Origin: an uncultured Bacteroidales bacterium
GTDB lineage: Bacteria; Bacteroidota; Bacteroidia; Bacteroidales; FEN-979
Direction of reading: 5' to 3'
DNA length: 64,000 nucleotides
NCBI GenBank assembly: GCA_903885595.1
Contig: CAISJJ010000311.1
Coordinates: forward strand, 1-64,000
The translations under genes and the position numbers were made by a program. A model generated the notes under the pieces. The model was given only the letters and a program-made list of their open reading frames with translations, was not told where the DNA came from and did not search any database. Below are positions 32,657 to 42,220 of this stretch, piece by piece. The first letter of the stretch is position 1. Every line of letters starts with the position of its first letter.

Positions 32657-34933
32657 ATGAACACCTGTCTGAAATTGCTGATTTTTTTTGCTGTGCTTGC
32701 ACTTGCCGGATGCGGTAACAAAGAAGTGCAGATCACAAACCTCAACATGCTGAAGGGAGGAAAAACATTTGCCGTTCCCACCGGAACGGCTGCAGACCAG
32801 TTTGTGCTCAAAAAATTTCCTGATGCAAAAATCGAATATTACAACGGGGTTCTCGATTGCTCCATTGCAGTCAAGGATGGTAAAGCAGATGCCGCAGTGT
32901 ATGACCTGCCCATCCTGAAAAACATTACAGCAAAGAACGACGGACTGATTGTTCTGCCCGAATTATTGTTTGATGATCAATACGGTTTTGCGGTGCGGAT
33001 GCAGGATACTGCACTGAAAACAGCCATGGACAAGGTTCTGGCTGAATTGAAAGCTGATGGCACTTACGACGACATGCAAAAACGCTGGTTTCCCCATCAC
33101 GGAAACCCTGCAACCATGCCCGATATCAAACTCACCAGTGAAAATGGCATCCTTAAATTTGGTACGGCAGCGGTGACCGAACCTATGTCTTTTATGGATA
33201 GCAATCAAAGAATTGTTGGATTCGATGTTGAATATGCCACATACATTGCAAAGAAACTCGGGAAACAGATCGAAATCGTCGATATGGAGTTTGGCGCCAT
33301 GATTCCGGCTCTTATGTCAGGGAAAGTGGACATGATCGGCGCCGGACTCTCCATCACCGAAGAGAGGGCAAAGAGTGTACTCTTCTCGCAAAGCTATTAT
33401 CCAAGCGGTCTGGCAGCTGTCGTGAAAGATGTTTCAAGGGACGTTTTTGAAGAAGTGCCCGAAGAAACCGGCACGAAAATGAAATCCATCGATGATATAA
33501 AAACGAAACGGATCGGCGTACTGCTTGGCAGTATCCACGATTCCTATGCCACAAAAACCTTTCCCAACGCAACGATTTTACAGTATCAGAGCCTCTCAGA
33601 TATGCTTTTTGGCTTGAATTCAGATAAGGTGGATGTCGTATTCATGGATCATACAGGGTTGAAGGATGTATTCAGCAAAAACCCGGAATTGGGTATCCTT
33701 GCCGAAAATGTTTTTGCAGTTGATATAGCCGCTGGTCTGAACCAGGATAATGATCAGCTGCGTGAACAGTTCAACACATTTCTGAAAGAAATTAAGGCAA
33801 ACGGCATTTATAAAGACATGACCGACCGTTGGATGGATAAGGGCCTGAGCGACATGCCGGAAATTAAAAACTCAAATACGAACGGGCAGCTGAAGGTTGG
33901 CATTGTGAGTGACCTGGGATTACCCACCACCATTATAAAAGACGGACAATTAATCGGTTTTGACATTGAGATGGGCCAGCGTTTTGCCGCCAGCATTGGG
34001 AAGGAATATGTACCAATCGACCTCCAGTTTGGAGCCATGCTGGCCTCGGTTTCCACCAACAAGATCGATATGATCACCAGTTCACTTATGATTACCGGGG
34101 AACGGAAAAAGCAAATTGACTTTTCCGATCCATATTATAATTCAGGCGTAAGTATTATTGCGAAGAAAACAGCCATTGATCGTCCTTTTACACTCAAGGG
34201 GGATCCGGCTGCAGGTGAAAAATCGATCTTCAAAAGCATTTCTGATAGTTTTTACAACAACATCATCCTGGAAAAACGATACCTGCATATCTTCAACGGA
34301 TTAGCCGTTACCATGATTATTTCCATCCTGGCTGCATTCTTGGGAACAATCATAGGCGGCCTGGTTTGTTACATGCGTATGTCGAAAGGCAAGCTCATTT
34401 CCGGGTCAGCAAAACTTTACATTTCACTGTTGAGGGGGACTCCAGTGCTGGTGCTGCTCATGATTATCTATTATGTGGTGTTTGCTTCTGTGAACATCAA
34501 TCCTTTGTTTGTCGCTGTGATTGCCTTCGGACTGAACTTCGGAGCCTATGTTTCAGAGATGTTCAGGACCTCAATCGAAGGTATCGACAAGGGGCAAACA
34601 GAGGCCGCCACTGCAGGAGGGTTTGCGAAGATTCCCACATTCATTTACATCATCCTGCCTCAGGCGTTGCGAAGCATACTGCCGGTATACAAAGGTGAAT
34701 TTATTTCACTTATTAAGATGACATCTATCGTTGGATACATAGCCGTTCAGGATCTTACCAAGGCGAGCGATATCATACGAAGCCGCACCTTCGATGCCTT
34801 CTTCCCGCTCCTAATGGTAGCTTTCATCTATTTGTTTCTCGCCTGGCTGCTGTCGTGGGCCCTTGGCTTTGTTGAAATCTCTGTTGATCCCAAAAGAAAA
34901 CGTGCTAAAAAAATGATGGAGGTAAAAGGATGA
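32657..34933 (+). CDS. amino-acid ABC transporter: fused substrate-binding domains and permease
   Basis: A 758-aa lipoprotein-permease fusion from ATG 32657, with lipobox LALAGC. Residues ~30-145 resemble only the second lobe of a family-3 binding protein; ~150-400 is a complete binding domain ([20 protein letters not shown] to KDMTDRWM); ~405-500 is only a first lobe ([12 protein letters not shown] to [10 protein letters not shown]). A His/Glu/Gln-type permease follows (~535-750), with [18 protein letters not shown] as its ATPase-coupling loop. Fusions of binding domain and permease are known; this lobe order is unusual. It overlaps the ATPase gene by four bases. The substrate is probably a polar amino acid. 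Confidence 0.9.
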   Translation: MNTCLKLLIFFAVLALAGCGNKEVQITNLNMLKGGKTFAVPTGTAADQFVLKKFPDAKIEYYNGVLDCSIAVKDGKADAAVYDLPILKNITAKNDGLIVLPELLFDDQYGFAVRMQDTALKTAMDKVLAELKADGTYDDMQKRWFPHHGNPATMPDIKLTSENGILKFGTAAVTEPMSFMDSNQRIVGFDVEYATYIAKKLGKQIEIVDMEFGAMIPALMSGKVDMIGAGLSITEERAKSVLFSQSYYPSGLAAVVKDVSRDVFEEVPEETGTKMKSIDDIKTKRIGVLLGSIHDSYATKTFPNATILQYQSLSDMLFGLNSDKVDVVFMDHTGLKDVFSKNPELGILAENVFAVDIAAGLNQDNDQLREQFNTFLKEIKANGIYKDMTDRWMDKGLSDMPEIKNSNTNGQLKVGIVSDLGLPTTIIKDGQLIGFDIEMGQRFAASIGKEYVPIDLQFGAMLASVSTNKIDMITSSLMITGERKKQIDFSDPYYNSGVSIIAKKTAIDRPFTLKGDPAAGEKSIFKSISDSFYNNIILEKRYLHIFNGLAVTMIISILAAFLGTIIGGLVCYMRMSKGKLISGSAKLYISLLRGTPVLVLLMIIYYVVFASVNINPLFVAVIAFGLNFGAYVSEMFRTSIEGIDKGQTEAATAGGFAKIPTFIYIILPQALRSILPVYKGEFISLIKMTSIVGYIAVQDLTKASDIIRSRTFDAFFPLLMVAFIYLFLAWLLSWALGFVEISVDPKRKRAKKMMEVKG

Positions 34934-36012
34934 TCAAAGTAAGAAACCTGTCAAAACATTATGGCGAACTGGTAGTCCTCAAGGATATAAGCTGTAATAT
35001 AAAAAAAGGAGAAGTCATTTCAGTCATCGGCCCATCAGGAACGGGCAAAAGCACCTTCCTGCGTTGTTTGAACCTCCTTGAAACGCCTACCGGAGGAAGC
35101 ATTTTTATCAATGATGTTCCCCTGCTTGATAAGCATACCAATGTGCCCAAACTTCGACAGAAAATGGGGATGGTCTTTCAATCCTTTAACCTGTATGCAC
35201 ATCTGTCGGTGATTGAAAACCTGACAATCGGCCCGGTCAAACTGCTTGGGAAAAAATATACCGAAGCGAATGCAAAAGCCATGGAACTGCTCAAGATCGT
35301 TGGACTTGCCGAAAAAGCCGACAGCTTCCCCGATGAACTGTCGGGCGGTCAGAAACAGCGTGTCGCCATTGCCCGCTGCATGGCCATGGAGCCAGAAATT
35401 CTCCTCTTCGATGAACCTACCTCTGCCCTCGATCCGACCATGGTCAGCGAAGTGCTGGCGGTGATCCGCAGGTTGTCGCGTGAAGGTATGACCATGATCA
35501 TCGTTACCCATGAGATGGATTTTGCAAGGAACACCTCCAGCCGTGTTTTCTACATGGATGAAGGGATTATTTATGAAGAGGGTACGCCACAGCAGATCTT
35601 TGATAACCCACAGAAAGAAAAAACAAAGGCATTTATCAACCGCGTGCGCAGCCTGAACTTCAGAATTAAAAGCAGGAATTATGACCTGTATGCTATGCAG
35701 GGGGAGATGGAGGCATTTTGCGAAAAACATATGGTTTCCAAAAAGGTGACTGGCTTTGTTGTTCACATTGCCGAAGAACTCCTGGAACTGCAAACCGATT
35801 TTGCAGGCATCAGCCTGAGCCTTTCCTATGCTGAAAAAGAGGGTGATGTGCAGCTGGTATGTGAAAGCGCCGGACTCCCCTTGAATCCGCTGAAAGAAGA
35901 ACTCCTGGAAGATGATATCGCGTTAAAACTGATCCTTGGCAGGTGTAAAAGTGTCAATTATTCTTACACTGACGGAAAAAACATACTTGTCCTCAGGATA
36001 AAAAGCGAATAA
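34930..36012 (+). CDS. amino-acid ABC transporter ATPase with GHKL-like C-terminal extension
   Basis: A 360-aa protein. Residues 1-~245 are a GlnQ/ArtP-type ATPase: Walker [26 protein letters not shown] and [10 protein letters not shown]. About 110 extra residues follow. They resemble a degenerate RsbW/SpoIIAB-type ATPase fold: a helix with IAEELLEL where the N box would be, [11 protein letters not shown] at the G1-like place and [19 protein letters not shown] at the end. The catalytic Asn is missing, so nucleotide binding is doubtful. The fold call is inference. It partners the overlapping binding/permease fusion. Confidence 0.9.
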   Translation: MIKVRNLSKHYGELVVLKDISCNIKKGEVISVIGPSGTGKSTFLRCLNLLETPTGGSIFINDVPLLDKHTNVPKLRQKMGMVFQSFNLYAHLSVIENLTIGPVKLLGKKYTEANAKAMELLKIVGLAEKADSFPDELSGGQKQRVAIARCMAMEPEILLFDEPTSALDPTMVSEVLAVIRRLSREGMTMIIVTHEMDFARNTSSRVFYMDEGIIYEEGTPQQIFDNPQKEKTKAFINRVRSLNFRIKSRNYDLYAMQGEMEAFCEKHMVSKKVTGFVVHIAEELLELQTDFAGISLSLSYAEKEGDVQLVCESAGLPLNPLKEELLEDDIALKLILGRCKSVNYSYTDGKNILVLRIKSE

Positions 36013-36013
36013 A

Positions 36014-37915
36014 CTATTCCTCGAGCGTTGTCAGGTCGCCTGTATCGAGTCCCAGCGCCATGGCCTTCAACACCCTTCGCATGATTTTTCCGCTCCGGGT
36101 CTTGGGAAGTTTATCGGCAAAAACTACAAATGCAGGCCTGGCAATCGGACCGATTTCCCGCTCCACATGATCTTTAAGTTCTTCGGCCAGTTTGTCGCCG
36201 GGAGCGATGCCATCACGAAGGGTCACCGTTGTATGGATGATGTTTCCGCGCAGTTCGTCGGGGAGCGCGATGGCTGCGGCTTCGGTTACCGCCGGGTGAC
36301 TCACCAGGGCGCTTTCGATTTCGGCTGAACCCAGCCGGTAGCCGCTCACCTTGATGACGTCATCAATTCGGCCGATGACCCAAAAGTACCCATCTTCATC
36401 CTGACGTGCCGAATCACCTGCAAGATACCAGCCCTGTTTCTGGTATTTCTCCCAGTATTTCTCCACGTACCTGTGTGGATCATGCAGGATCGTACGCGCC
36501 ATTCCCGGCCAGGGATTCTTTATCACCAGGGTTCCCTCCTCACCTCGTTTTACCTCATTTCCCTGATCATCGACGATAGCTACTTCATTACCGAAAAAAG
36601 GCTTGGCACAGGATCCCGGCTTGAGTGGCATGATGGGAAGTGGGGTGATCATAAACCCACCGGTCTCCGTTTGCCACCATGTGTCCATGATCGGACACCG
36701 GTTTTTGCCGATCACCTCATGGTACCATTTCCAGGCTTCGGGATTGATGGGCTCCCCTACCGAACCAAGCAACCTCAGTGAACTCAGGTCATGGCGGTTG
36801 GCCCAGGACGCGCCGTATCGCATCAGACCGCGTATAGCAGTTGGTGATGTATATAAAATATTTATCCCGTATTTTTCGATCATCTGCCACCAACGGTTGG
36901 GATAAGGATGGTTGGGCGCACCTTCATACATCATGATGGTAGCTCCGTTGATCAGTGGTGCATACACAATATAGCTGTGACCGGTTACCCATCCCGGATC
37001 AGCTGCACACCACCAGCGGTCTTCTGCCTTGATGTCAAAGACATACTTGTGCGTTGTGGCAGTGTACACGGCATACCCACCGTGTGTGTGAACAAGCCCC
37101 TTTGGCTTTCCCGTTGTTCCCGATGTATACAAGATAAAAAGCGGATCTTCTGAATCCATCACCTCGGTCTTACAATCCTTGCAATCGAGTGGCATCAGCA
37201 TCAGATCATGGTACCAGAAATCACGGTCATTTTCCATGTAACACTCTTCACCGGTGCGCTTTACCGTGATGCATACTTCGATGGTGGCTGAACGCTGCAT
37301 CGCTTCATTCGCAATCGCCTTCAGGTGTGTCGTTTTTCCCCTTCGATAGCCCCCGTCGGCGGTGATGAGGATTCGACTCTGTGAGTCGTGGATCCGCTCT
37401 GCCAACGCCTCAACACTGAACCCCCCGTATACCACGCTGTGCACTGCACCCATGCGGGCACAGGCCAGCATCGCGATCACCAGTTCGGGAATCTGTGGCA
37501 TATAGATCGTGATCACATCGCCCTTTTTCGCTCCCATGGCTTTCAGGATATTGGCAAATCTCGACACTTCCCTGTTCAGGGCATGGTAGGAAAAGGTACG
37601 TACATCTCCGGGTTCTCCTTCCCAGATGATGGCCAGCTTATTTCGTGTGGCATTCTTCTGGTGACGGTCAAGAGCATTGTGAACGATGTTAATCTTGCCT
37701 CCCGTAAACCATTTGAAAAATGGCTTGTTGCTGTCATCAAGCACCTTGTCCCATTTCTTAAACCATTCCAGTTTTTTGGCCTCCGCGGCCCAGAAACCTT
37801 CCGGGTCCTGGATGCTCTTTTCATATAGTGATTCATATTCCCTGACGTTCGCCTTCCTCAGGATGTCCTTTGAGGGATAATAGAACTTAATATCACTGTT
37901 CATTTTTGTTTCCAT
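36014..37915 (-). CDS. acs: acetyl-CoA synthetase
   Basis: AMP-forming acetate-CoA ligase of about 633 aa from ATG 37915; ATG 37903 is an alternative. Visible motifs: YTSGTTGKPKG (P-loop), DTWWQTETGG, YLAGDSARQDEDGYFWVIGR and the C-terminal KTRSGKIMRR whose lysine is the usual acetylation site. It activates acetate for entry into central metabolism. A TATCTTTG box at 37934-37941 overlaps the furthest upstream in-frame ATG (37936), ruling that start out. It converges on the ATPase gene with one base between stops. Confidence 0.96.
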   Translation of the reverse strand: METKMNSDIKFYYPSKDILRKANVREYESLYEKSIQDPEGFWAAEAKKLEWFKKWDKVLDDSNKPFFKWFTGGKINIVHNALDRHQKNATRNKLAIIWEGEPGDVRTFSYHALNREVSRFANILKAMGAKKGDVITIYMPQIPELVIAMLACARMGAVHSVVYGGFSVEALAERIHDSQSRILITADGGYRRGKTTHLKAIANEAMQRSATIEVCITVKRTGEECYMENDRDFWYHDLMLMPLDCKDCKTEVMDSEDPLFILYTSGTTGKPKGLVHTHGGYAVYTATTHKYVFDIKAEDRWWCAADPGWVTGHSYIVYAPLINGATIMMYEGAPNHPYPNRWWQMIEKYGINILYTSPTAIRGLMRYGASWANRHDLSSLRLLGSVGEPINPEAWKWYHEVIGKNRCPIMDTWWQTETGGFMITPLPIMPLKPGSCAKPFFGNEVAIVDDQGNEVKRGEEGTLVIKNPWPGMARTILHDPHRYVEKYWEKYQKQGWYLAGDSARQDEDGYFWVIGRIDDVIKVSGYRLGSAEIESALVSHPAVTEAAAIALPDELRGNIIHTTVTLRDGIAPGDKLAEELKDHVEREIGPIARPAFVVFADKLPKTRSGKIMRRVLKAMALGLDTGDLTTLEE

Positions 37916-37933
37916 TTCGATGATTTTGGCAAC

Positions 37934-37941
37934 CAAAGATA
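37934..37941 (-). promoter_or_regulatory. candidate -7 box of acs
   Basis: TATCTTTG on the minus strand, 18 bases before ATG 37915; decides the acs start. Confidence 0.6.
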
Positions 37942-38047
37942 TATAATTTTCTTTATGTGTATCCTGTGATATTTTTTTGAAGTTTATACTCTAAGGAAGC
38001 AACCTCTTTGTAAGGGGCATCCAAAAAATTTTCCGTACTTTGCACCT

Positions 38048-38815
38048 ATGCCCCTCTATATCGCATCACTCAATTCAGGCAGCAACGGAAACTGCTACTA
38101 CATCGGCAACGGGCAGGAGGCTGTATTTATCGATGCCGGCATCTCCTGCCGTGAAACAGAGCGGCGGATGATCCGTATGGGGTTACCCATCGGGGGAGTA
38201 AAGGCGATCTTTATAACCCATGAGCATACCGACCATACACGGGGCGCCGAAGTTCTATCCAGAAAATACGGGATTCCTGTTTACATTACCGGTGCTACTT
38301 ACCATAACAGCCGTTTGAACCTTGACCCGCTGATGATGTATCCGTTTTCTGCAGAAATACCGTTGCAGATTGGCAGCCTTCGTGTCAATCCGTTCCCAAA
38401 ATGGCATGACGCCTCCGAACCACACAGCTTCACGGTCAGCGCAAATGGACTCACGGCGGGGGTTTTCACCGACATCGGGATGGCCTGCGACCACGTGACG
38501 CGTCATCTCGGCCAGTGTCATGCCGCCTTCCTCGAGGCAAACTATGATGAGCGTATGCTGGAAATAGGGCGTTATCCGCTCTACCTGAAAAATCGTATCC
38601 GGGGTGCCGAAGGTCACCTTTCCAATCACCAGGCCCTTGATCTTTTTACTTCCCACCGCCCCCCCTGGATGCAACTCCTGGTACTCTCCCATCTTTCAGC
38701 CGAAAACAATCACCCGCAAATGGTGCACGATCTCTTTAGCAGCCATGCCGGGGATATCAAAATCGTGGTTGCCTCGCGGCATCAGGAGACGGAAGTGTAT
38801 TGCATCCTGGAATGA
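38048..38815 (+). CDS. MBL-fold metallohydrolase (YycJ/WalJ-like)
   Basis: A 255-aa metallo-beta-lactamase-fold protein opening LYIASLNSGSNGNCYYIG, typical of the YycJ/WalJ group. The metal motif THEHTDHTRG (HxHxDH) lies near residue 58, with SNHQALDLF and LVLSHLSAENN further on. WalJ proteins are putative 5'-3' exonucleases or phosphodiesterases; substrate here is unknown. No operon partner. Confidence 0.9.
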   Translation: MPLYIASLNSGSNGNCYYIGNGQEAVFIDAGISCRETERRMIRMGLPIGGVKAIFITHEHTDHTRGAEVLSRKYGIPVYITGATYHNSRLNLDPLMMYPFSAEIPLQIGSLRVNPFPKWHDASEPHSFTVSANGLTAGVFTDIGMACDHVTRHLGQCHAAFLEANYDERMLEIGRYPLYLKNRIRGAEGHLSNHQALDLFTSHRPPWMQLLVLSHLSAENNHPQMVHDLFSSHAGDIKIVVASRHQETEVYCILE

Positions 38816-38970
38816 TTATTTTAACTGTTTGAAAAAAACCAGTCTGCTATCTGTTTGATTGATTTGGAAGAATATTGGGGTATCTTAAAGAACAGGTAAA
38901 AATAAGCAAGGAATAAGTTGTACCGCTATATTCTAAATGGCAATTTTAGAATGCTCCATCATTGTCCCAC

Positions 38971-39060
38971 TTCTTAACGTTGTGCGAAAATGACAGACGC
39001 TACACTCAACTTGCCCTTTGCACGCCAGCCAAAAATGGCTCATTCCTCAGCATTTCTAAC
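38971..39060. other. hairpin-rich segment, attC-like in part
   Basis: GTGCGAAA (38982-38989) can pair with TTTGCAC (39017-39023) leaving one bulged base, and AGCCA/TGGCT (39027-39031, 39036-39040) forms a second small hairpin. It starts near TTAACGTTG and ends near CTAAC. This recalls a folded integron attC site but lacks a convincing pair of core sites. Confidence 0.25.
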
Positions 39061-39175
39061 AGGTCAAACCTTGCCTGATCCTCATGTCCCTGTATGTCTC
39101 CCTGCACGAAGTTTCATTTGGAAACCATTAAATAATATTCTAAATATTCATGTGCTACTGTTTTATTTTTCAAAG

Positions 39176-39214
39176 TGGTCACATGGAATATCCACATTTT
39201 CATTCACTGTTTGC
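39176..39214 (-). promoter_or_regulatory. dispersed ~40-bp element, copy 4
   Basis: Minus strand: GTGAATG, then TGGATATTCCATGTGACCA. Very close to copy 3. Unlike copies 1, 3 and 5, no minus-strand gene starts just downstream of it. Confidence 0.65.
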
Positions 39215-39219
39215 ATTAA

Positions 39220-39435
39220 TAAAACACAATCTACTATGATGATCCATATCCTGAAGAGGGAAATCCTGTATTAAAAGCCGCCGGGTGGGTTTTTGTCGGG
39301 GCAGGTCTGGCTTCTTCTATCATAGGAGCATGCCTGATAAGTGATGCTAAAAAACAACTGTCACGAAATATGGGAACCCTGAGCATGACTGTTTCGCCAG
39401 CAAGCCTGTGGTTAAAATACAATTTGCCCGGTTAA
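39220..39435 (+). pseudogene. C-terminal remnant of a membrane protein
   Basis: An open frame of about 71 codons without a plausible start, beginning after a stop at about 39217 and ending at TAA 39433-39435. It encodes YPEEGNPVLKAAGWVFVGAG, a hydrophobic segment, then a basic stretch and the tail LWLKYNLPG. The hydrophobic helix plus short tail looks like the end of a Bacteroidota hypothetical protein whose front part is lost. Codon use looks genuine. Confidence 0.5.
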
Positions 39436-39498
39436 AGGGGAAAGCGCAAATAAAAAAGATAAATTAATAACAATTTTATATTAAACGAACATTGTCCC

Positions 39499-39506
39499 TA
39501 TCTTTG
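39499..39506 (+). promoter_or_regulatory. candidate -7 box of the decarboxylase gene
   Basis: TATCTTTG, 47 bases before ATG 39554. Confidence 0.5.
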
Positions 39507-39553
39507 CTTAAGTATAACTATTAACCAAACGTTTTACTTTCAATCAAAGACTT

Positions 39554-41218
39554 ATGAGCCAAAATTACACTGTATCAAGGTACCTTCTCCATCGTTTGCA
39601 GGAGATCGGAATAAAGCATCTTTTCGGAGTTCCGGGTGATTATAACCTCGATTTCCTGGATAATGTGATGGAAAGTCCCATCCGGTGGATAGGGAATTGC
39701 AACGAACTAAATGCAGGTTATGCGGCCGACGGTTATGCCCGGCTTAATGGCATTGGCGCTGCAGTTGTTACCTATGGAGTAGGAGGGCTGAGTATCATTA
39801 ATGCCGTGGCAGGCGCTTTTGCTGAGCATGTTTCAGTGATCATCATCAACGGAGCTCCCCCGGCCCGGCGCAGGGAAGCCGGCGCCATGGTGCATCACCT
39901 CGTAGCCAATTATTACCTGCAGCTCGATATCTTTAAAAAAATTACAGCTGATGCAGCCCTGCTGTCTGATCCAAATACAGCACCCGATGAAATCGACCGC
40001 GTGATAAGTAATTGCATGGCCCATAAGCTGCCTGTTTATCTGGAACTTCCGGCCGATATGACCAATGCCCCATGCCGGGAACCCGGGGAGCCTCTTACTT
40101 TCATCCCGTTAACCTCAAACCCCGACAGCCTTGCTGAGTCGGTCAGGGAAGCTGCCGAATTACTCAACAAGGCAACCAGCCCCATGGTCCTGGCCGGTAT
40201 TGAACTGCTCCGCTTTGGACTCGGAAAAGAGGCTCTACAGCTGATTGAAACAACAGAAGTTCCCTTTGCCACCATGCTGGGCAGTAAATCGGTATTGCCG
40301 GAACTTCACCCCCAGTTTACCGGTATCTACCAGGGCGCCTGGAGCAAGGAAAAGGTACGCCACCAGGTTGAAGATTCCGACTGCCTGCTGTCGCTCGGGG
40401 CCTGGATGACCGACCTCGACACAGGTTTGTTCAGTATCAACCTCGATAATCGCCGGATGATCACCGTCGGAGGAGGGCAGATCCGCATTGGCAGCCATTT
40501 TTACCACCAGGTGCAACTGGGAGATTTTATCCGCGAACTAACCCTGGTTGTTCAGCCCCGTTCATACCTGGCTTCCCACCCGGCCGAATCGTATCTTCCA
40601 AAGCAACCTTTTATGCCTGAGCCTTCATGTGAGCTTACCGCAATACGTCTCTACGAATGCCTGAACTATTATCTCGACAACCATATGATCCTTCTTTCAG
40701 AACCCGGCGATGCTTTTTGTGCAACTCCTGAATTCCATATCGAAGAAGCCGAGAACTTCATTGTCCAGTCCTATTATTGTTCCATCGGTTTCTGCACACC
40801 GGCAGCGCTGGGTGTTGCCCTGGCGCGCCCCGGAAAACGACCTGTGGTCCTTACAGGCGATGGTGCCTTCCAAATGACAGCGCAGGAGATCTCCACCCTG
40901 ATCAGGGAACGCTGTCCGGCGGTAGTGGTACTCATAAATAACGACGGGTATCTGATTGAGCGTAAGCTTCACAAAGACGGGCATTATAATGACATCCAGA
41001 TGTGGCAGTATGCAAATCTCCCCGGGATGTTTGGCGACGGATCTTTTGTTACAGGTATCAAAGCCTCCACTGAGGAAGAACTGGAGCAAGCCATAAAAAC
41101 CGCTATCCGGGAAACCGACAAACTGGTGTTTATTGAGGCCTGTATACCTAACCGGGACTGCTCTAAAGGTCTCGAACGTCTTGGCAATACTTTCATGCAG
41201 TCCCAGCAGAAATCATAA
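39554..41218 (+). CDS. thiamine pyrophosphate-dependent pyruvate/indolepyruvate decarboxylase
   Basis: A 554-aa TPP enzyme of the PDC/IpdC/KdcA group, turning a 2-oxo acid into an aldehyde and CO2. The N-terminal domain has FGVPGDYNL, the cofactor-activating Glu in NCNELNAGYAADGYAR, and the HH motif at VHHLV near residue 115. The C-terminal TPP motif GDGAFQMTAQE followed by INNDGY is intact. Which 2-oxo acid it uses cannot be told from sequence. It may feed aldehyde or ethanol fermentation or indole-acetate formation. Confidence 0.92.
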   Translation: MSQNYTVSRYLLHRLQEIGIKHLFGVPGDYNLDFLDNVMESPIRWIGNCNELNAGYAADGYARLNGIGAAVVTYGVGGLSIINAVAGAFAEHVSVIIINGAPPARRREAGAMVHHLVANYYLQLDIFKKITADAALLSDPNTAPDEIDRVISNCMAHKLPVYLELPADMTNAPCREPGEPLTFIPLTSNPDSLAESVREAAELLNKATSPMVLAGIELLRFGLGKEALQLIETTEVPFATMLGSKSVLPELHPQFTGIYQGAWSKEKVRHQVEDSDCLLSLGAWMTDLDTGLFSINLDNRRMITVGGGQIRIGSHFYHQVQLGDFIRELTLVVQPRSYLASHPAESYLPKQPFMPEPSCELTAIRLYECLNYYLDNHMILLSEPGDAFCATPEFHIEEAENFIVQSYYCSIGFCTPAALGVALARPGKRPVVLTGDGAFQMTAQEISTLIRERCPAVVVLINNDGYLIERKLHKDGHYNDIQMWQYANLPGMFGDGSFVTGIKASTEEELEQAIKTAIRETDKLVFIEACIPNRDCSKGLERLGNTFMQSQQKS

Positions 41219-41278
41219 ATTTATCAAATTGTATCCATTTTTCCAGGGATCTGATGTTTGAATTAAGATCAAACAATC

Positions 41279-41405
41279 ATGAAAAAGTTTTCTCCCTATT
41301 ATTGCTTTCTTTACTGAAACTTCGCATGGCCCATGCACAGAAATTTGATGCCCGCCTTGGAATCGGAGGCGGACTCAGTATTTCTTCGGCATTTGAATGC
41401 TGGAT
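41279..41405 (+). pseudogene. frameshifted N-terminal remnant of an outer-membrane protein
   Basis: ATG 41279 opens MKKFSPYYCFLY then hits a stop. One base over, the frame reads LLLSLLKLRMAHAQ, a signal-peptide-like stretch, followed by KFDARLGIGGGLSISSAFE, the usual start of a beta-barrel outer-membrane protein. Homology-like sequence ends near 41400. One frameshift plus loss of the rest marks it as a decayed gene. Confidence 0.55.
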
Positions 41406-41427
41406 AAATAGTTGTTTTTGAACCCGG

Positions 41428-42051
41428 TCACATGATCTTCGGAAATGCGGCCGTAAGGCCGGTTAAGATAAACTGTATCCCCAGGGCAAGGGTGATCAGA
41501 CCGAAGATCTTGGTTAGCACATCAAGGCCGGTGGCTCCCAGAAACCTGACAATCTTCGGAGAATAATAGAAAGTAATGTAGATAATACCCGTCATTACGG
41601 CGATGGCCGCCATCAGGGTAAAATGAAGGTACGGCTTATTTTGAGCGCTCTCGGCAAACAGGACGATTGTCGACATGGTCCCGGCACCTGTTGTTATGGG
41701 AATGGCGATGGGAATAATGGCAGTCGAGATAATCTTGGAAAATGTCTGTTCTGCTATTTCAATCGACCGCTGAACAGAGTTCATCATTCCGAACCCGGTA
41801 CTTAGCAGCAAAAGCCCCCCTGCGATTCTGAATGCCGGGATGCTGATCTGGAAAAAATTCAAAACCGCAAGCCCGGCAAACATGGAGATTACCATCGTGA
41901 CCAGTGCAGCAAATGTGGCGGTGCTGCATATCTTATGTTGCTCTTTTTCAGTTCTTCCGTTAATAAGGTTGATATACAGTGGTATAGCCGCAATGTTATT
42001 GGCTACGGCAAACAAACCGAGCAGATAATGCTGAAATGACATTTCGTCCAT
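41428..42051 (-). CDS. MarC family (UPF0056) membrane protein
   Basis: A 207-aa protein with six membrane helices. The NNIAAIPLYINL segment (about 18-29) and ITTGAGTMSTIV (about 119-130) fit the MarC family, whose members sit in the inner membrane and have no firm function despite an old antibiotic-resistance label. ATG 42051 or 42042 may be used. The promoter box TATCTTTG lies 18 bases upstream of 42051. Confidence 0.9.
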   Translation of the reverse strand: MDEMSFQHYLLGLFAVANNIAAIPLYINLINGRTEKEQHKICSTATFAALVTMVISMFAGLAVLNFFQISIPAFRIAGGLLLLSTGFGMMNSVQRSIEIAEQTFSKIISTAIIPIAIPITTGAGTMSTIVLFAESAQNKPYLHFTLMAAIAVMTGIIYITFYYSPKIVRFLGATGLDVLTKIFGLITLALGIQFILTGLTAAFPKIM

Positions 42052-42069
42052 AGAGAAAAGTTTGTATCA

Positions 42070-42077
42070 CAAAGATA
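42070..42077 (-). promoter_or_regulatory. candidate -7 box of the MarC gene
   Basis: TATCTTTG on the minus strand, 18 bases before ATG 42051. Confidence 0.55.
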
Positions 42078-42191
42078 TATCAATTGAATCATTTTACCTA
42101 AAAGGGCATCGTATTCCAAAAATCATTTATTCAACAGATAGCGGTTTCGTTCAGGCGATTTTTCGGGTCAGAATCCAATGATAAATATAAG

Positions 42192-42199
42192 TATATTTG
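42192..42199 (+). promoter_or_regulatory. candidate -7 box of the UMF1 gene
   Basis: TATATTTG overlaps an in-frame ATG at 42197, so the start must be the next ATG, 42221, 21 bases downstream. Confidence 0.55.
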
Positions 42200-42220
42200 T
42201 TTTTATATATAAACCAGCCC

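Larger units (their letters stand above)
38816..39553. other. 738-base region with gene debris and regulatory elements
   Basis: Contents in order: an A/T-rich stretch; a structured segment at about 38970-39065; the dispersed element at 39176-39214; a gene remnant at 39220-39435; and the promoter of the decarboxylase gene at 39499-39506. A 94-codon open frame at 38990-39274 has no coding character and is not called. Confidence 0.7.

Noticed and set aside
35035-35793. 252-codon minus-strand frame across the ABC ATPase gene
   Set aside because: Shadow of a strongly conserved ATPase on the other strand.
38971-39060. A genuine integron attC site
   Set aside because: No convincing pair of core GTTRRRY/RYYYAAC sites; kept only as a low-confidence structured segment.
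38990-39274. 94-codon + strand frame in the intergenic region
   Set aside because: It crosses hairpins and the dispersed element and shows no protein-like pattern.
41430-41450. Another copy of the dispersed element (GGTCACATGATC)
   Set aside because: Only the GGTCACATG part matches, and it overlaps the end of the MarC gene.
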